From positions 161,012,849 through 161,076,848 of the forward strand of contig NC_081413.1 of NCBI RefSeq assembly GCF_030272615.1: 64,000 nt of DNA, in the 5' to 3' direction. This document shows, piece by piece, positions 24,364 through 35,661 of the stretch. A program made the translations under genes and the position numbers. Positions within the stretch are counted from its first letter, which is position 1. Every line of letters starts with the position of its first letter. A model generated the notes under the pieces. The model made no database searches. It had not been told where the DNA came from and worked only from the letters and a program-made list of their open reading frames with translations. The DNA comes from Cryptomeria japonica (Eukaryota > Streptophyta > Pinopsida > Cupressales > Cupressaceae).

Positions 24364-25174
24364 TTTTGTTGATGTGTTTTTATACGCTATGCAACACAAA
24401 ATAAAATGCTAAGTATTCTATCCTCTCTTGAACAAAACCTCCTCTTATGCTAAACTTTGTGATCATAGGAAGTGACTCCAAGGTTCAAAATGTTAGGTCT
24501 TGACGTGCTCTTGGATAGACTCAGTGTTATAATGTGATTTTGCTAGAATCACAAGATGGACTTACTTTGAATCTTGAATGCTTGAATGTTGCCGGAACGT
24601 GAAGTTTTACTTGAATAAAAAGGGGGAAAAGGATGAGGGTTGAGAAAGCTAATCTGATCCTAGGAATGTAAGAGCAATGGACAATCTTTGGTGAAACTAA
24701 GCTAGACTTTTCTTTTCCATGCAAAGCAGCAACTCCACAAAGATTAGTGCAATCTTCTAAGGTAAGAGTATGATGTTAAAATCACTACCATGACCATAGA
24801 CACCATCAAGATGATGCATATCAATGAAGAAATAGAAATTGAAGTTATGCTTGGCTAAGATGGACCCAATTGACTATGTAAGACACTCTACAATTAGCAA
24901 AGTGTTAGTAGCATGGATGTACGAATTTCACCATTGATCATGCACAAAGTTCCTTCATTCATCTAAACAACATGAAAATTAAAAGAGAACTACAGACTGT
25001 GCATATTGTCAAATCAACACATAAAGTTCACCATATCATCAATGAAATTAATATGCTTCTTACAACAAAGTCTTGGCAACAATCTTTGCCTTATCTTCCT
25101 ACTATGTTATAACTACTTGTTATCTAACATCTATCAACTATTCACTATTAACCCTTACAAATGAAGAAGTGGAG

Positions 25175-25263
25175 CCTTATATAGTTCTCTCATTATAGTG
25201 AGTGGTTTTAATTGGTTCACAATCAATGGTCAAGATTACAAGATAGAAACCCTAATTAGGGTT
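25175..25263 (-). promoter_or_regulatory. Tat-1 LTR promoter: palindrome and TATA box
   Basis: On the minus strand the palindrome AACCCTAATTAGGGTTT (25247-25263) lies about 60 bp upstream of AACTATATAAGG (25175-25186). The same pair, equally spaced, occurs at 53566-53654 in the solo LTR. The TATA box is a prediction; the conservation in two diverged LTRs supports it. Confidence 0.6.
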
Positions 25264-26079
25264 GGTTACACCCATTACAAAGCATTTAATGCTTGACCAA
25301 TGATAAAATTATAAAATATAGGAGTCCTTCGTTGAATGTTTTGACCAATGAATGACGAGGGTAGGTACATTGAATTTTGTGCCCTCGGTTGGTAGTTATA
25401 TGCCTCGTTGGATGAGTTAGGTGCATTGAACCTGGACACCTCAACTTGGGATGATGTGTAGAGATGAGTTGGTAATGACTAGGCACCACCTCAACTATTG
25501 ACTTTTTGTGACTCATCGTAGGTTGTAGGTAAATGATGCATATTTCTTGATACTTAGCATTTCCAAGCACAATCAATGAATGAGATGAAGGTAGAGATAT
25601 TCCCAAATTGCATAATCTTCTAACTTTGATTAACTCTTCTAAAACTATCTCATGCCTTGATCATCTTTGCATCCTCTTCTTCTTCATGCATTGGAAAATA
25701 TCTTGATGTATTGGCAATGATTCTTGGATTTCTGAAGGAAATTCAAGATTGTGAAAATTCTCTTCCTTTAGTGTGTGTATTCTCATGCTTGCTCTTATGA
25801 ATCTTGTGCTTCTTTGATCTCTTCTATGTGGTGAGATCCTTCCTAGAAGTGCCACTCTGATCCTCCACAATCAGACTTGATCCTTTGCCTTTACCTACAA
25901 AACAAACAAGAGGGTGTCAAATACATATGATGCATATTAATTCTACTTATTTATGTGCTCTAATTAAGGGATGTCTAGGTCCAATTTTGTTTGATTTCAA
26001 GTTTGAGACTTATCCTTACTTATTAGCTCTCTAAGTGGTGGATTGGAAGTGCTTCTCAAGGAGTTTGATCATTTTGAAG

Positions 26080-27430
26080 GTCACAAACAATCAACACAAG
26101 TAGGTTGGACTTTTGAGGGTCCACTTACTGGAAGTGATTGGACTTCTTGGTGACACTGATAGAGAAATAAAGATGATTGTGGTTTTAGGGAGGCATTGAC
26201 AATGCCTTGATCTTGGTTATAGCCTTAAGGTGAAAGCAAAAACTTCCAACTCTTGCCCACTACATGCTTTAATTGTCACCCTTTGATCTTTCACTTGATC
26301 AGCTTTAAAAATTGCTCCCTCTACACATATTTGACCAAACGTTCGAGGCAAATTAAGACTTCACCCAACATGATCATACTTTTGACACCCCATAGGAAGT
26401 TCAGACTTCTCACAAGGCATTGACTAGAAAAGTTCAGGGATTCAATGGGGTCACTAACTGAGAAAGGTCGGGGATTCAAGGGGTCACTGACTGAGAAAGG
26501 TCAAGGATCCAAGGGGTCACTAGCAGTAAGTGCAAACTGATCAGGCTTTGGAGGTAGCATTGATAGTGGCAAGTTAGAATTTTGCATGGGCACTAACTAG
26601 AGAAGGTTGAACTTTCAAGGGGGCATTGACAATACAAGTTGGGGTTTTCATAGGTCATTAACTATGCTTGGAGCATGAATGCAACCTATTCATTGAGAAC
26701 TTCAAGGACCTTCCACTCATTCTCAACAACTCCGCCAACCTTAAGACAACAATAACTTTCAAAACCTTAAGCACTTTCTTCAATAAACATTCACTTCACC
26801 AAAATAAAAACATATCCCACCTGATCGAAATTTTCACACCCCACTAATTGAATGAGGTCAGGGTTCTTAGCGAGCACTGACCGAATGAGGTCAAACATCT
26901 AGGTAGGCGTTGACAATAACTTAGTCACAATTTACGCCTTCAAGTGGAAGCAAAGACTTCCAATCTGTATCACATCACATTTTTACTTCATTGATGATTC
27001 ATTTGATCCCTCTTTATCTTGCTTGACTCATTGAATTGCTCTTTCCTCCACCAGTGACATAATCATTGACTTATATATCTTCTTCTATGTTAGGGCGGAG
27101 ATTTCACTAGGCACTGACAATCATTTTAGGAGGTCAGGGTTTTGAGAGGGCACTGACAATGACTAAAAGATGTTAGCGTTAGCTCAATTACCTCATTCTC
27201 ATCAAACATCAAGCATTCACCCTTAGAAATATCAATCTTGCTAAGAAAAAGGGGTTTCTTGCTAAGAAAAAGGGGTTCCTCGTCTAGGTCGGACTTTCAC
27301 ATAGTCACTAATTGAGCAAGAAAGAGATCGGACTTTTGGACACCATATTGACTGAATGAGGTCGGACCTTTGGGGGCTCACTAACTATGGGATGAAGTAG
27401 GTCGAACTTCTAGGGGGTCACTAACTATGA
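26080..27430 (-). repeat. Diverged short-word array in Tat-1 LTR
   Basis: About a dozen copies of a word close to GGTCGGACTTTTAGGGGGTCACTGACT (broken here only for description: GGTCGGACTT, then GGGGTCACTGACT) recur at irregular intervals of about 40-200 bp, for example at 26460, 26500, 26870, 27160, 27285, 27345, 27360 and 27400. It occupies the same LTR position as the hairpin arrays in the sister LTRs. Confidence 0.65.
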
Positions 27431-27904
27431 CCTCACTTATGCAATTTCCCTGACAGAGACACTTATTCATCAATCTAAGGGCCCTTTGTCACCAACACAT
27501 CCTCATCCTAACTGCCTATTTTGTGACTATCTTCATCTCAAGCATCCTTGAACTTTCTTTAACAATCCTCCATTCTTAGACTCAATTTTATCTCTGATTT
27601 TGGAGGCATATGGCATTGATGATCAAATGAAATCATCATCCCAAATCGTTCACCTCCTAAGCCATGAGACGTAACTGACCTCAATTCCACCTAAAGAGAT
27701 AGTCATGACTTAATTACTTCTCGGCAACCTACGATACTGCACCTCCTCAAGTGAAAGGTTAATAGCTACAGACATCACAACTAACCTAGAAAGCAAAAAA
27801 AGTGGGGATCCCCATTTGCAATGGGGCAATGTGTGTAATGGTCACAACATCCCTCCAATGAAATTTGATGGTCACCAAGAGAAATGAGACTTACATGGGC
27901 ATGA

Positions 27905-27909
27905 CTCAA
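27905..27909. repeat. Chromo-1 target-site duplication, left copy
   Basis: CTCAA here and at 35657-35661, exactly outside the two LTR ends. Confidence 0.93.
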
Positions 27910-29465
27910 TGATGGGGAAGGGTTCTCAAAGAGAGTCACACCTAGTTCAATAGGTAGTTGAATGATGTTTTAGTGGGCTCCTATCAATCTTCACTTGTCC
28001 TTTCACAAGTCAAACACTCAAACTCTCTTGGAGTGCTCCCTATCAATTTGTGCTCTTTAGTTGCTTCAAGTATGATTGAGATTCACAAGGGTAAATCCAA
28101 CCATTATGTTATCCAACTCTCCAACATGTACTTGCAAGGGTTTTAGGGGGTGTCTTGTAGGTGTTTCAATTCCAATCAAATGATTCTTCAATGGGTTTTT
28201 CACCATTTTCACGTTGCTCCCTCTTTCTCCTATTTTCTAGGCCTGGTGGCCCTAGAGCCCCAATTAGCCCTACCTTACTGGTTTTTGGGCAATTACTCAA
28301 AAATATCTCAAAGAACCTTCCAAAACTTTGTGATCTAAGTACCCTTTTGGACAAACTTTATGATCCACTAGGTTGGGTAGTCTGGTCTATTTGTACTAGT
28401 ACGGATCCCAAAAATGGCATTTTTAGAGGGTTTAGGACTTAGCAGTCTTCTCCAATGGGTTTTGTTTCTCTCTCCACCCTTTCACGGAGACTCTTCCACA
28501 CATCACACTTTCAAGACAAACACTTGGCACATTCGGAACTCTTCATCCCTACAAGCAATTACAAAGTTTTCAATCATTTTCCTAACCGAGCTATGAAGGA
28601 ACTCGCCTAGGAAATGATAACAAATTGCTTCCCAAAAACTTCTAGGCCATTAAAAAACATATTTACATTGTCCAAGGGTTCCATAACTTGAATCCCAAGG
28701 GCCATTGAGCAAAACTTAAGGGATTTCAAGTTGGAACCATGATTGGGCTCTTGAACCCTTGCTCAGGCCAAGAGCAATACAAATTTGTAAACACACTTTA
28801 AACCTGCACTAAAAGAAATTAGAAACACCTCTTGAGAAATAAAATAGCATACACTTAGCTACCATGAAAGAACAGTAGCAAGGTCAATCCATTTGGTACG
28901 AACTGTTACTACAAAAATGACAAAATTACAAGGTAAAATCTCGAAATTGTCTCCAAAATCTATTCAAACTTGCTCACAAATGTTCCAACCCGTGTACAAT
29001 CATTCTTAGAGAATTTTATATGCCATTTTGGTCATAACCAACTCTTCATCGGTTGTCTAACCACCGATTTTCTCAAAAATGCAAAGTTGCTCAAAAAAAT
29101 TGCAAAAAGTTGTCAAGCAACAATGACAACTTTTGCTCAAATGTGCATTTTTGCATTTTATGCCTTTCTACTCAAACTAAACCTCCTAGAATGACTCCCT
29201 AGCATTAAAATGACATGCCTAAATTCCTAATGAGGCTTTACAAGATGTTTTACATCATAATGCAAATTTGTGCCATTGTGGGCTTACAAGGGCTCATAGG
29301 CCAAATTTAAGAAAACAAACAACCTAGGTGACAATCATCCTTCAAATGACTATCAAACACACATGTGGACCTCTAAGTAGTCCATTATTCAAACACTAAT
29401 CCACTATTATAGACTATCACACCAAAATTGTGAAAATGCATTAAAAACTAGGTGCTCCTGCACCA
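27910..29465 (-). repeat. Chromo-1 3' LTR
   Basis: 1556 bp. It aligns with 34086-35656 throughout; frequent single differences and small indels, for example near 28660 versus 34850. Confidence 0.93.
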
Positions 29466-29487
29466 TACTCCCCCAATCAGAAAGAAG

Positions 29488-30213
29488 TCAAGTGACTCCT
29501 TGAGGCAACAAAGAGAGGGGAATTCCAAGCTTTGAAAAGTCTACTTCAGGTACCCAAGTAGCCTCAGATGCTGGAATTTTCTGCCATTTGACCAAATGCT
29601 CCATATAGGCGGTGTGCCTTATCTTCTTGAGAACTCTAGAATCCAGTATTGTCTCGGCTTGTGTCATGGTTGCAGGTGGTAAGGGCGGGTCTGAAAGTGA
29701 TTGAGAGACCTCTAAGACACTGCTACATTCCTCTAGAAGTGTGGCCTTATACTGCACCAAATCTGCAACATTGAATAGGGGAGATAAAGACATGTCTCCG
29801 GGTAAGTCTAGTTTGTAGGCATTGTTTCCATACTTTGCCAAGACCTTACAAGGTCCAATCCTCCTCATCTGAAGTTTACTAGGGACACCTTTTTGAAGCC
29901 TTGCTTTGTTCAAATGAACCATGACCAAGTCCCCAACAGCAAATTGCATATCCTTTCTCTTTTCATCCACTTTATCTTTGATCTTTTGAAAGGTGTCTAG
30001 TAGGGCTGTCCTAACCTTCTCATGAATCTCTTGAATGGATTGAGCCATGTCCATAGCATTTCCACTCTATTGTCCCATCTTCCCAACATCTCTGAGCTCC
30101 AAAACACCTCTGGGATGAAGGCCATACACTATCTCAAAAGGGCTCTTACTGGTTGATCTATTCACACTGTCATTGTAGGCAAACTCAGCTTGATGGATGA
30201 TCTGATCCCAAGC
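29488..30213 (-). pseudogene. Chromo-1 integrase C-terminus and chromodomain
   Basis: Translation on the minus strand gives FEIVYGLHPRGVLELRD, then from 30054 the tail with MQFAVGDLVMVHL, PSKLQMRRIGPCKVL, NAYKLDLPG and LSPLFNVADL. The end carries ILDSRVLKKIRHTAYMEHLVKWQ and EATWVPEVDF, a clear chromodomain, which in this group directs insertion to heterochromatin. The frame from 30054 to the stop at 29488 is open for 188 codons. Stops lie near 30070 and 30214. Confidence 0.9.
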
Positions 30214-30830
30214 TTATCCATACTCCTTTGTCAAACACCTAAGAAGGTTTCCAAGTGTTCTATTAACCACCTCTGTTTGGCCATCCGTTTGGGGATGATA
30301 GGCTGAACTGAAAGACAAATTAGTACCCAATCTTTTCCATAAAGTCTTCCAAAAATGACCAATAAACTTTGCATCTCTATCCGATACTCTGCTGATAGGT
30401 AAGCCATGAATCCTAATGACTTCTTTAAAAAAAAAATGAGCAATATGACTAGCATCATGAGTCACCTTACATGGAATAAAATGGGCCATTTTGCTAAATC
30501 TATCTACCACAACATAGATACTATCAAAACATGATTTGGTCTTGGCCAAACCAACCACAAAATCCATACTTACACACTCCCATGGTCGGTTTGGGATAGG
30601 TAAAGGCTGATAAAGACCAGCATTAGAAGAAGTGTCCTTGCCTCTTTGGCAAACCACACATTGCTCCACATATCTTTTGATGTCCCTTTGCATCTTTGGC
30701 CAATAGTAGAACCTTTGGACAAGTTCCAAAGTCTTATTCAATCCAAAGTGTCCACTTAAGAAACCATTATGCTTCTCTTGCATCAAATTTTCCCTCATGG
30801 ATCCTTTAGGTACACAAAGCTATCCTCCTT
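30214..30830 (-). pseudogene. Chromo-1 integrase zinc finger and catalytic core
   Basis: The His/Cys zinc domain HFGLNKTLELVQRFYYWPKM, then CVVCQRGK, is followed by the core: SMDFVVGL (Asp), VVDRFSKMAHFIP, ISRVSDRDAKFIGHFWK (Asp), and SAYHPQTDGQTEVVNRTLG (Glu). All three catalytic acids are present. The frame is continuous for 194 codons and then ends with a stop at 30214, just before the next part. Confidence 0.92.
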
Positions 30831-30975
30831 TAAATAAAAGACCATCTTGTAAGGTAAAATCTACATATTCACCATGAAAATGATTCCTAAACTCTTCACA
30901 GACCTTGCAGATGACAGCAAAGTCCTCATCATCTTGGTATAAACCCTTGAAACTATCCACTCCAATGCTCTTGAG

Positions 30976-32351
30976 CTACACTTCTTGAACTGTTAGCAAC
31001 CTTCTACTTAATGCATCAGCAACACTATTACATTGTCCTTTTTTAAGCTTAATGGTAAAAGGATAAGACTGCAGATACTCTACCCATTTGATATGCCTAT
31101 GATTCAACTTTTCTTGTGAATTGAGAAAGCTAAGAGTTTGGTTGTTAGTATAAACCACAATTCTTTAGGCAACAAATAATGCCTCCATTTCCTAAGTGAT
31201 TGAACAAGTGCATATAACTCCAAATCATAAGAAGAATACATTTTCTTGGCATCATTGAGCTTCTCACTTAAAAATGCAACTGGTCTATTGTCTTGGCTTA
31301 AGACTGCTCCAACTACTATATTGCTTGCATCACATTCAATGGTGAAGAGCTTGTCAAAGCTTGGAAGAACTAGTACCGGTTGAGTAGCCACCTTTGTCTT
31401 TAAGAGATCAAATCCTCTTTGTGCTTCTTTGGTCCATTGAAACTTAGTCTTCACACCTCCTTTGATTATGTCAAGCATAGGTGCACATATATCACCGAAC
31501 CCTCTAATGAACTTCCTATAAAATTGTGCCAAGCCATGAAAACTCCTTACTTCAGTTCTTGTCCTAGGTGTAGGCCAACTGATTATGACTTCCACCTTAG
31601 AAGTATCCATCTTCAAATCACCACTTGAGATTACAAACCCAAGATATATAAATTCCTGTTTCATGAACTCACATTTCTCCAAATTGATGGTTAGTTGCTC
31701 ACCACATAATTTCTTCAACACAATCTCTATATGCTTAAGATGTTCATCTTTAAACTTGCTAAAAATCAAGATGTCATCTAAATAAACAACAACAAATTTA
31801 CCAATATAATCCTTGAGTACTTCATTCATGAGTCTCATGAATGTGCTAGGGGCATTTGTGAGTCCAAATGGCATAACAAGCCACTCATAAAGTCCTTTTG
31901 TGGTCTTGAATGTTGTCTTCCATTCATCTCCCTCCTTGATTTTGATTTGGTGATAACCACTCTTGAGGTCTATCTTGGTGAAGTATTCAGCACCTCCTAA
32001 ACAATCCATCAAATATTCAATCCTTGGAATGGGAAATCTATACCTGATTGTAATCCGATTGATAGCTCTAGAATCAGTGCAAAGTCTCCAAGTACCTCCC
32101 TTCTTTGGGGTCAAAACGGTGGGAACTGCACATGGGTTGATGCTCTTCCTTATCAGACCATTGTCCAAGAGTTCTTGTATTTGCTTAGCTATCTCTTTGT
32201 TCTGCTCTGGTGTCATTTTATAAGCTACCTTATTAGGCAATGAGGCTTTGGGTATGAAGTCAATTTGGTGACTTATGACACGTTGAGGATGCAAGGTTGT
32301 TGTTGTTCCATCACTGATAATGTCCTTAAACTGATTTAGAATTTGCTGCAC
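30976..32351 (-). pseudogene. Chromo-1 reverse transcriptase and RNase H
   Basis: A 415-codon open frame (32351-31104) contains the RT, with KKGGTWRLCTDSRAINRIT, KIDLKSGYHQI, MPFGLTNAPSTF and VVVYLDDILIFS, so the YLDD box is intact. RNase H begins at FTIECDASNIVVGAVL and AFLSEKLN. A frameshift near 31140 moves the rest to another frame (31158-30976), with the RNase H end and SVADALSRR. Apart from that break, this is the best preserved enzyme region in the window. Confidence 0.93.
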
Positions 32352-32352
32352 T

Positions 32353-33020
32353 TCATTGGGAATGCATACTTTCTTCTCCTTGCTCTCTCTCTTTTGGTTT
32401 TACTACAAGTGCAAACCCCACTCCTTCTCCTTCCTTGAAAGTGTTAATGAACTCCTTCTCACCAACCAGCAGCACATTGAGACCTTTTGATCTACTCTCT
32501 TCTTGGTCTCCTATGGACTGAATTTTATAGGTGATCCCATGTTTTTTAAAGGTATAGGCATTCTTTTCCCCATGGTGTATTGCTTTTCTGTCAAACTGCC
32601 AAGGCCTACCTAGGAGTAGGTGGCAAGCATCCATTGGCAAGATGTCACACAAGATTCTATCCTTGTAGCCTCCTATAGTGAACTCCACCCAAGTTTGTTC
32701 ATTCACTAGAACATGCTGCCCCTTGTTGAGCCAAGTAACCCTATAAGGATCACTATGTGGGACTCTTTGTAGGTTGAGCTTACTCACTGCTTCTTCTAAC
32801 ACTATGTTATTAGTGGAACCTCAATCCACCCACCACTCTACATACTTTACCCATAATCTTGCATTTTATCCTAAACAAGGATCTTCTTTCGCTAGGTTCC
32901 TCCTTAACTGGTTCTTTGATCAAGACTCTTCTCATCATGAGATTCTCTCCAACCTCAGAATCTAAACTCACCTCTGATGCCTTCATGTTTGCTACATCTT
33001 CTTGAACATAACTTACTCTC
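32353..33020 (-). pseudogene. Chromo-1 aspartic protease
   Basis: Around 32800-32835 one minus-strand frame gives the retropepsin site as VD, a stop, then GSTNNIVLEEAV, so the catalytic Asp remains but the next codon is TGA. The following 149-codon frame includes WVEFTIGGYKDRILCDILPMD and CHLLLGRPWQFDRKA, the standard downstream half of plant chromovirus proteases. Frames shift again at about 32352 before RT. Confidence 0.85.
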
Positions 33021-34060
33021 CTCTCACCTCCTTGTGGCGAAATAGGACCCTCTTCCTGATCCACTAGACTTTCCTCTACTAGAGTTGCTAGATCCCCTTC
33101 CTCTATAGCTTCTCTTGCTATTGGAATCCCCACTTTGCTCTACCAACTTGGATTCCCCATGGGATCTTTGGTCTACACTTCTTCCACCACAGCTACCTCT
33201 ATGACCTCTGCCATCTCTTCCTCTACCTCTGCCTCTGTTGCTTTGCTCTTGTTTCTTTTTTCTCTTCTCTTCCTCCTTGAGTGCCAATTGATAGCACTTA
33301 TGAACAGTAGTAGGACACAACAAACTCAACTCTTCTTGTATATTTCATCTCAAGCCATTCAAGTACCTGGCTACCTTGATGCTTTCATCTTCCACCACCT
33401 TAGATCTCAGACACAACTTCTGAAATTCTTCAGTGTAGCTGCTCACATCTAGTTCTCTTTGTCTCAAGTTTTGTCTCCTCTTGTGCAATTGAATTTCATA
33501 GTCTTCAGCAATATAGGCTTCTTTCACCTTGGCTAGCATTCCTTTCCAAGTGGCAATTGGGTTCTTACCCTCTTTTGTCTCTCTTCTTGGATGAATTTCC
33601 ACCAAGTCAAGGTTGCTCCTCTCAATCTAGATTTGGCTATTTTCACCTTTTGTGCCTCACTAATCCCATCACATTCAAAGTGATTCTCCAATCCTTCAAT
33701 CCACTCCATGACTACTTCTAGTTCCATTTTTCTACAAAAAAGTGGCACTCCTAGGGATTTACCTCCTAAATATTTGATGGCTCTAAGGAAAGGTTCTTCA
33801 AGTAGAATAGGATCTGGTTCAAGTGTGCTATCCTCTTCTACTACTTCTTTACCCTTCCCTTCATTGATTTGGATTGTTACTTTCTCAGTCTTGTCTTCAA
33901 CTGCGTCTAGTTTGCTCTCCAACTGTTGTAGTCTTACCCTGAGGAGTCTATTCTCTTCTTCTTGATCTTCTACCTTCTTGGCTAACTCTGCATTGGTCAC
34001 CATCATGAGGCTATTTTCTCCTACTGACTCAGTCTCTGACATGAACTGGCTTCTTCCCAA
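33021..34060 (-). pseudogene. Chromo-1 gag
   Basis: Starts MGRSQFMSETESVGENS at 34060 with a coiled-coil-like Glu/Lys/Leu stretch, then the capsid region GVPLFCRKMELEVVMEWIEGL and GATLTWWKF. A frameshift near 33560 leads to WKGMLAKVKEAYIAEDYE and SYTEEFQKLCLRSKVVEDE. A stop near 33345 precedes a basic Arg/Gly/Ser-rich tail (33024-33300). The usual CCHC knuckle after this tail was not found. This is the nucleic-acid binding and particle-forming protein of the element. Confidence 0.88.
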
Positions 34061-34071
34061 ATCTTAGCTTG

Positions 34072-34083
34072 CTCTTATACCAC
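34072..34083 (-). other. Chromo-1 primer binding site
   Basis: Minus strand TGGTATAAGAGC, one base from the initiator-Met consensus, a few bases inside the 5' LTR. Confidence 0.8.
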
Positions 34084-34085
34084 TT

Positions 34086-35656
34086 TGATGGGGAGGGGTT
34101 CTCAAAGAGAGTCACACCTGGTTCAATAGGTAGTTGAATGATGTTTTAGTGGGCTCCTATCACTCTTCACTTGTCCTTTCACAAGTCAAACACTCAAACT
34201 CTCTTGGAGTGCTCCCTATCAATTTGTGCTCTTTAGTTGCTTCAGGCATGATTTAGATTCACAAGGGTAAATCCAACCATTATGTTATCCAACTCTCCAA
34301 CATGTACTTGTAGGGCTTTTAGGGGGTATCTTGTAGGTGTTTCAATTCCAATCAAATGATTCTTCAACTAGTTTTTCACCATTTTCACGTTGCTCCCTCT
34401 TTCTCATACTTTCTAGGCCTAGTAGCCCTAGAGCCCCAATTAGCCCTACCTTACCGGTTTTTGGGCAATTACTCAAAAATCTATCAAAGAACCTTCCAAC
34501 ACCTTTGGTGATCTGAGTACCCTTTTGGAAAAAATTTATGATCCACTAGGTTAGGTAGTCTGGTCTGTCCGTACTAGTACGGATCCCAAAAATGGCATTT
34601 TTAGAGGGGTTAAGACTTAGCAGTCTTCTCCAATGGGTTTTGTTGCTCTCTCCAACCTATCACACCTCCACCCTTTCACAGAGACTCTGCCACACATCAT
34701 ACTTTCAAGCCAAACACTTGGCACATTCACAACTCTTCATCCCTGCAAGCAATTACAAAGTTTTCAATCATTTTCCTAATCGAGCTATGAAGGAGCTCGC
34801 CTAGGAAATGATAACAAGTTGCTTCCCAACAACTTCCAAGCCATTAAAAAACACATTTACACTGTACAAGGGTTCCATAACTTGAACCCAAGGGCCATTG
34901 AGAAAAACTCAAGGGATTTCAAGTTGGAACCATGATTGGGCTCTTGAACCCTTGCTCAAGCCAAGAGGAATACAAATTTGTAAACACACTTCAAACCTAC
35001 ACTAAAAGACATTACAAACACCTCCTGAGCAATAAAATAACATACACTAAGCTACCATGAAAGAACAGTAGCAAGGTCAATCCATTTGGTATGGACTTCT
35101 ACTACAAAAATGACAAAATTACAAGGTAAAATCTAGAAATTGTCTTCAAAATCTATTCAAACTTGCTCACAAATGTTCCAACTTGTGTACAATCATTCTC
35201 AAGCATTTTATATGCCATTTTGGTTATAACCAACTCTTCATCGATTGCCTAACCACCGATTTTCTCAAAAATGCAAAGTTCCTCAAAAAGTTGCAAAAAG
35301 TTGTCAAGCAACAATGACAACTTTTGCTCAAATGTGCATTTGTGCATTCTATGTCTTTCTACTCAAACTAAACCTCCTAGAATGACTCCCTAACATTAAA
35401 ATGAAATGCCTAAATGCCTAATGAGGCTTTACAAGACGTTTTACATCATAATGCAAATTTGTGCCATTTTGGGCTTACAAGGGCTCATAGGCCAAATTTG
35501 AGAAAACAAACAACCTAGGTGACAATCATCCTTCAAATGACTATCAAACACACATGTGGACCTCTAAGTAGTCCATTATTTAAACACTAATCCACTATTA
35601 TAGACTATCACACCAAAATTGTGAAAATGCATTAAAAACTAGGTGCTCCTGCACCA
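34086..35656 (-). repeat. Chromo-1 5' LTR
   Basis: 1571 bp; plus-strand ends TGATGGGGAGG and CTCCTGCACCA. It directly abuts the PBS side at 34083 and the right CTCAA duplication. Confidence 0.93.
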
Positions 35657-35661
35657 CTCAA

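Larger units (their letters stand above)
1..27849 (-). mobile_element. Tat-1: Ty3/gypsy (Tat-type) retrotransposon, decayed, 3' end outside window
   Basis: Read on the minus strand, the order is 5' LTR (24367-27849), PBS (24346-24363), leader, gag, aspartic protease, RT, RNase H, a second RNase H-like domain, then integrase reaching position 1. The 3' LTR lies left of the window. Order and the extra RNase H fit the plant Tat group (known for that lineage); assignment is inference without a tree. Four later insertions break it: Copia-A 1109-8449, a solo LTR 8746-10402, a solo copia LTR 15258-16114, and Copia-B about 18611-24145. All coding parts carry stops or frameshifts, so this copy is dead. 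Confidence 0.85.
24367..27849 (-). repeat. Tat-1 5' LTR (3483 bp)
   Basis: On the minus strand it starts TGTTGTGACCATTACACAC at 27849 and ends ACACATCAACA at 24367, next to the PBS. Its first part matches the starts of LTRs at 50957, 61571 and 39508. Its last 1.5 kb matches the end of the 50957-54547 LTR (same order of AATGTACCTA blocks, the CCCTAATTAGGG palindrome, TATA box, GGCAAAGATTGTTGCCAAGA). The middle (26080-27430) holds a diverged array of a GGTC-GGACTT-type word. Only the left LTR is missing from view, so no TSD can be checked; the right neighbour is TCCCT. Confidence 0.85.
27910..35656 (-). mobile_element. Chromo-1: full-length chromodomain Ty3/gypsy retrotransposon
   Basis: LTRs at 27910-29465 and 34086-35656 are very similar along their length and begin TGGTGCAGGAGCACC on the minus strand. 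TSD is CTCAA. The PBS at 34072-34083 reads TGGTATAAGAGC on the minus strand. A purine tract GGGGGAGTA lies before the 3' LTR at 29466-29475. The coding order gag, protease, RT, RNase H, integrase, chromodomain is that of plant chromoviruses. Few LTR differences and long open frames make it one of the younger insertions here. Confidence 0.95.
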
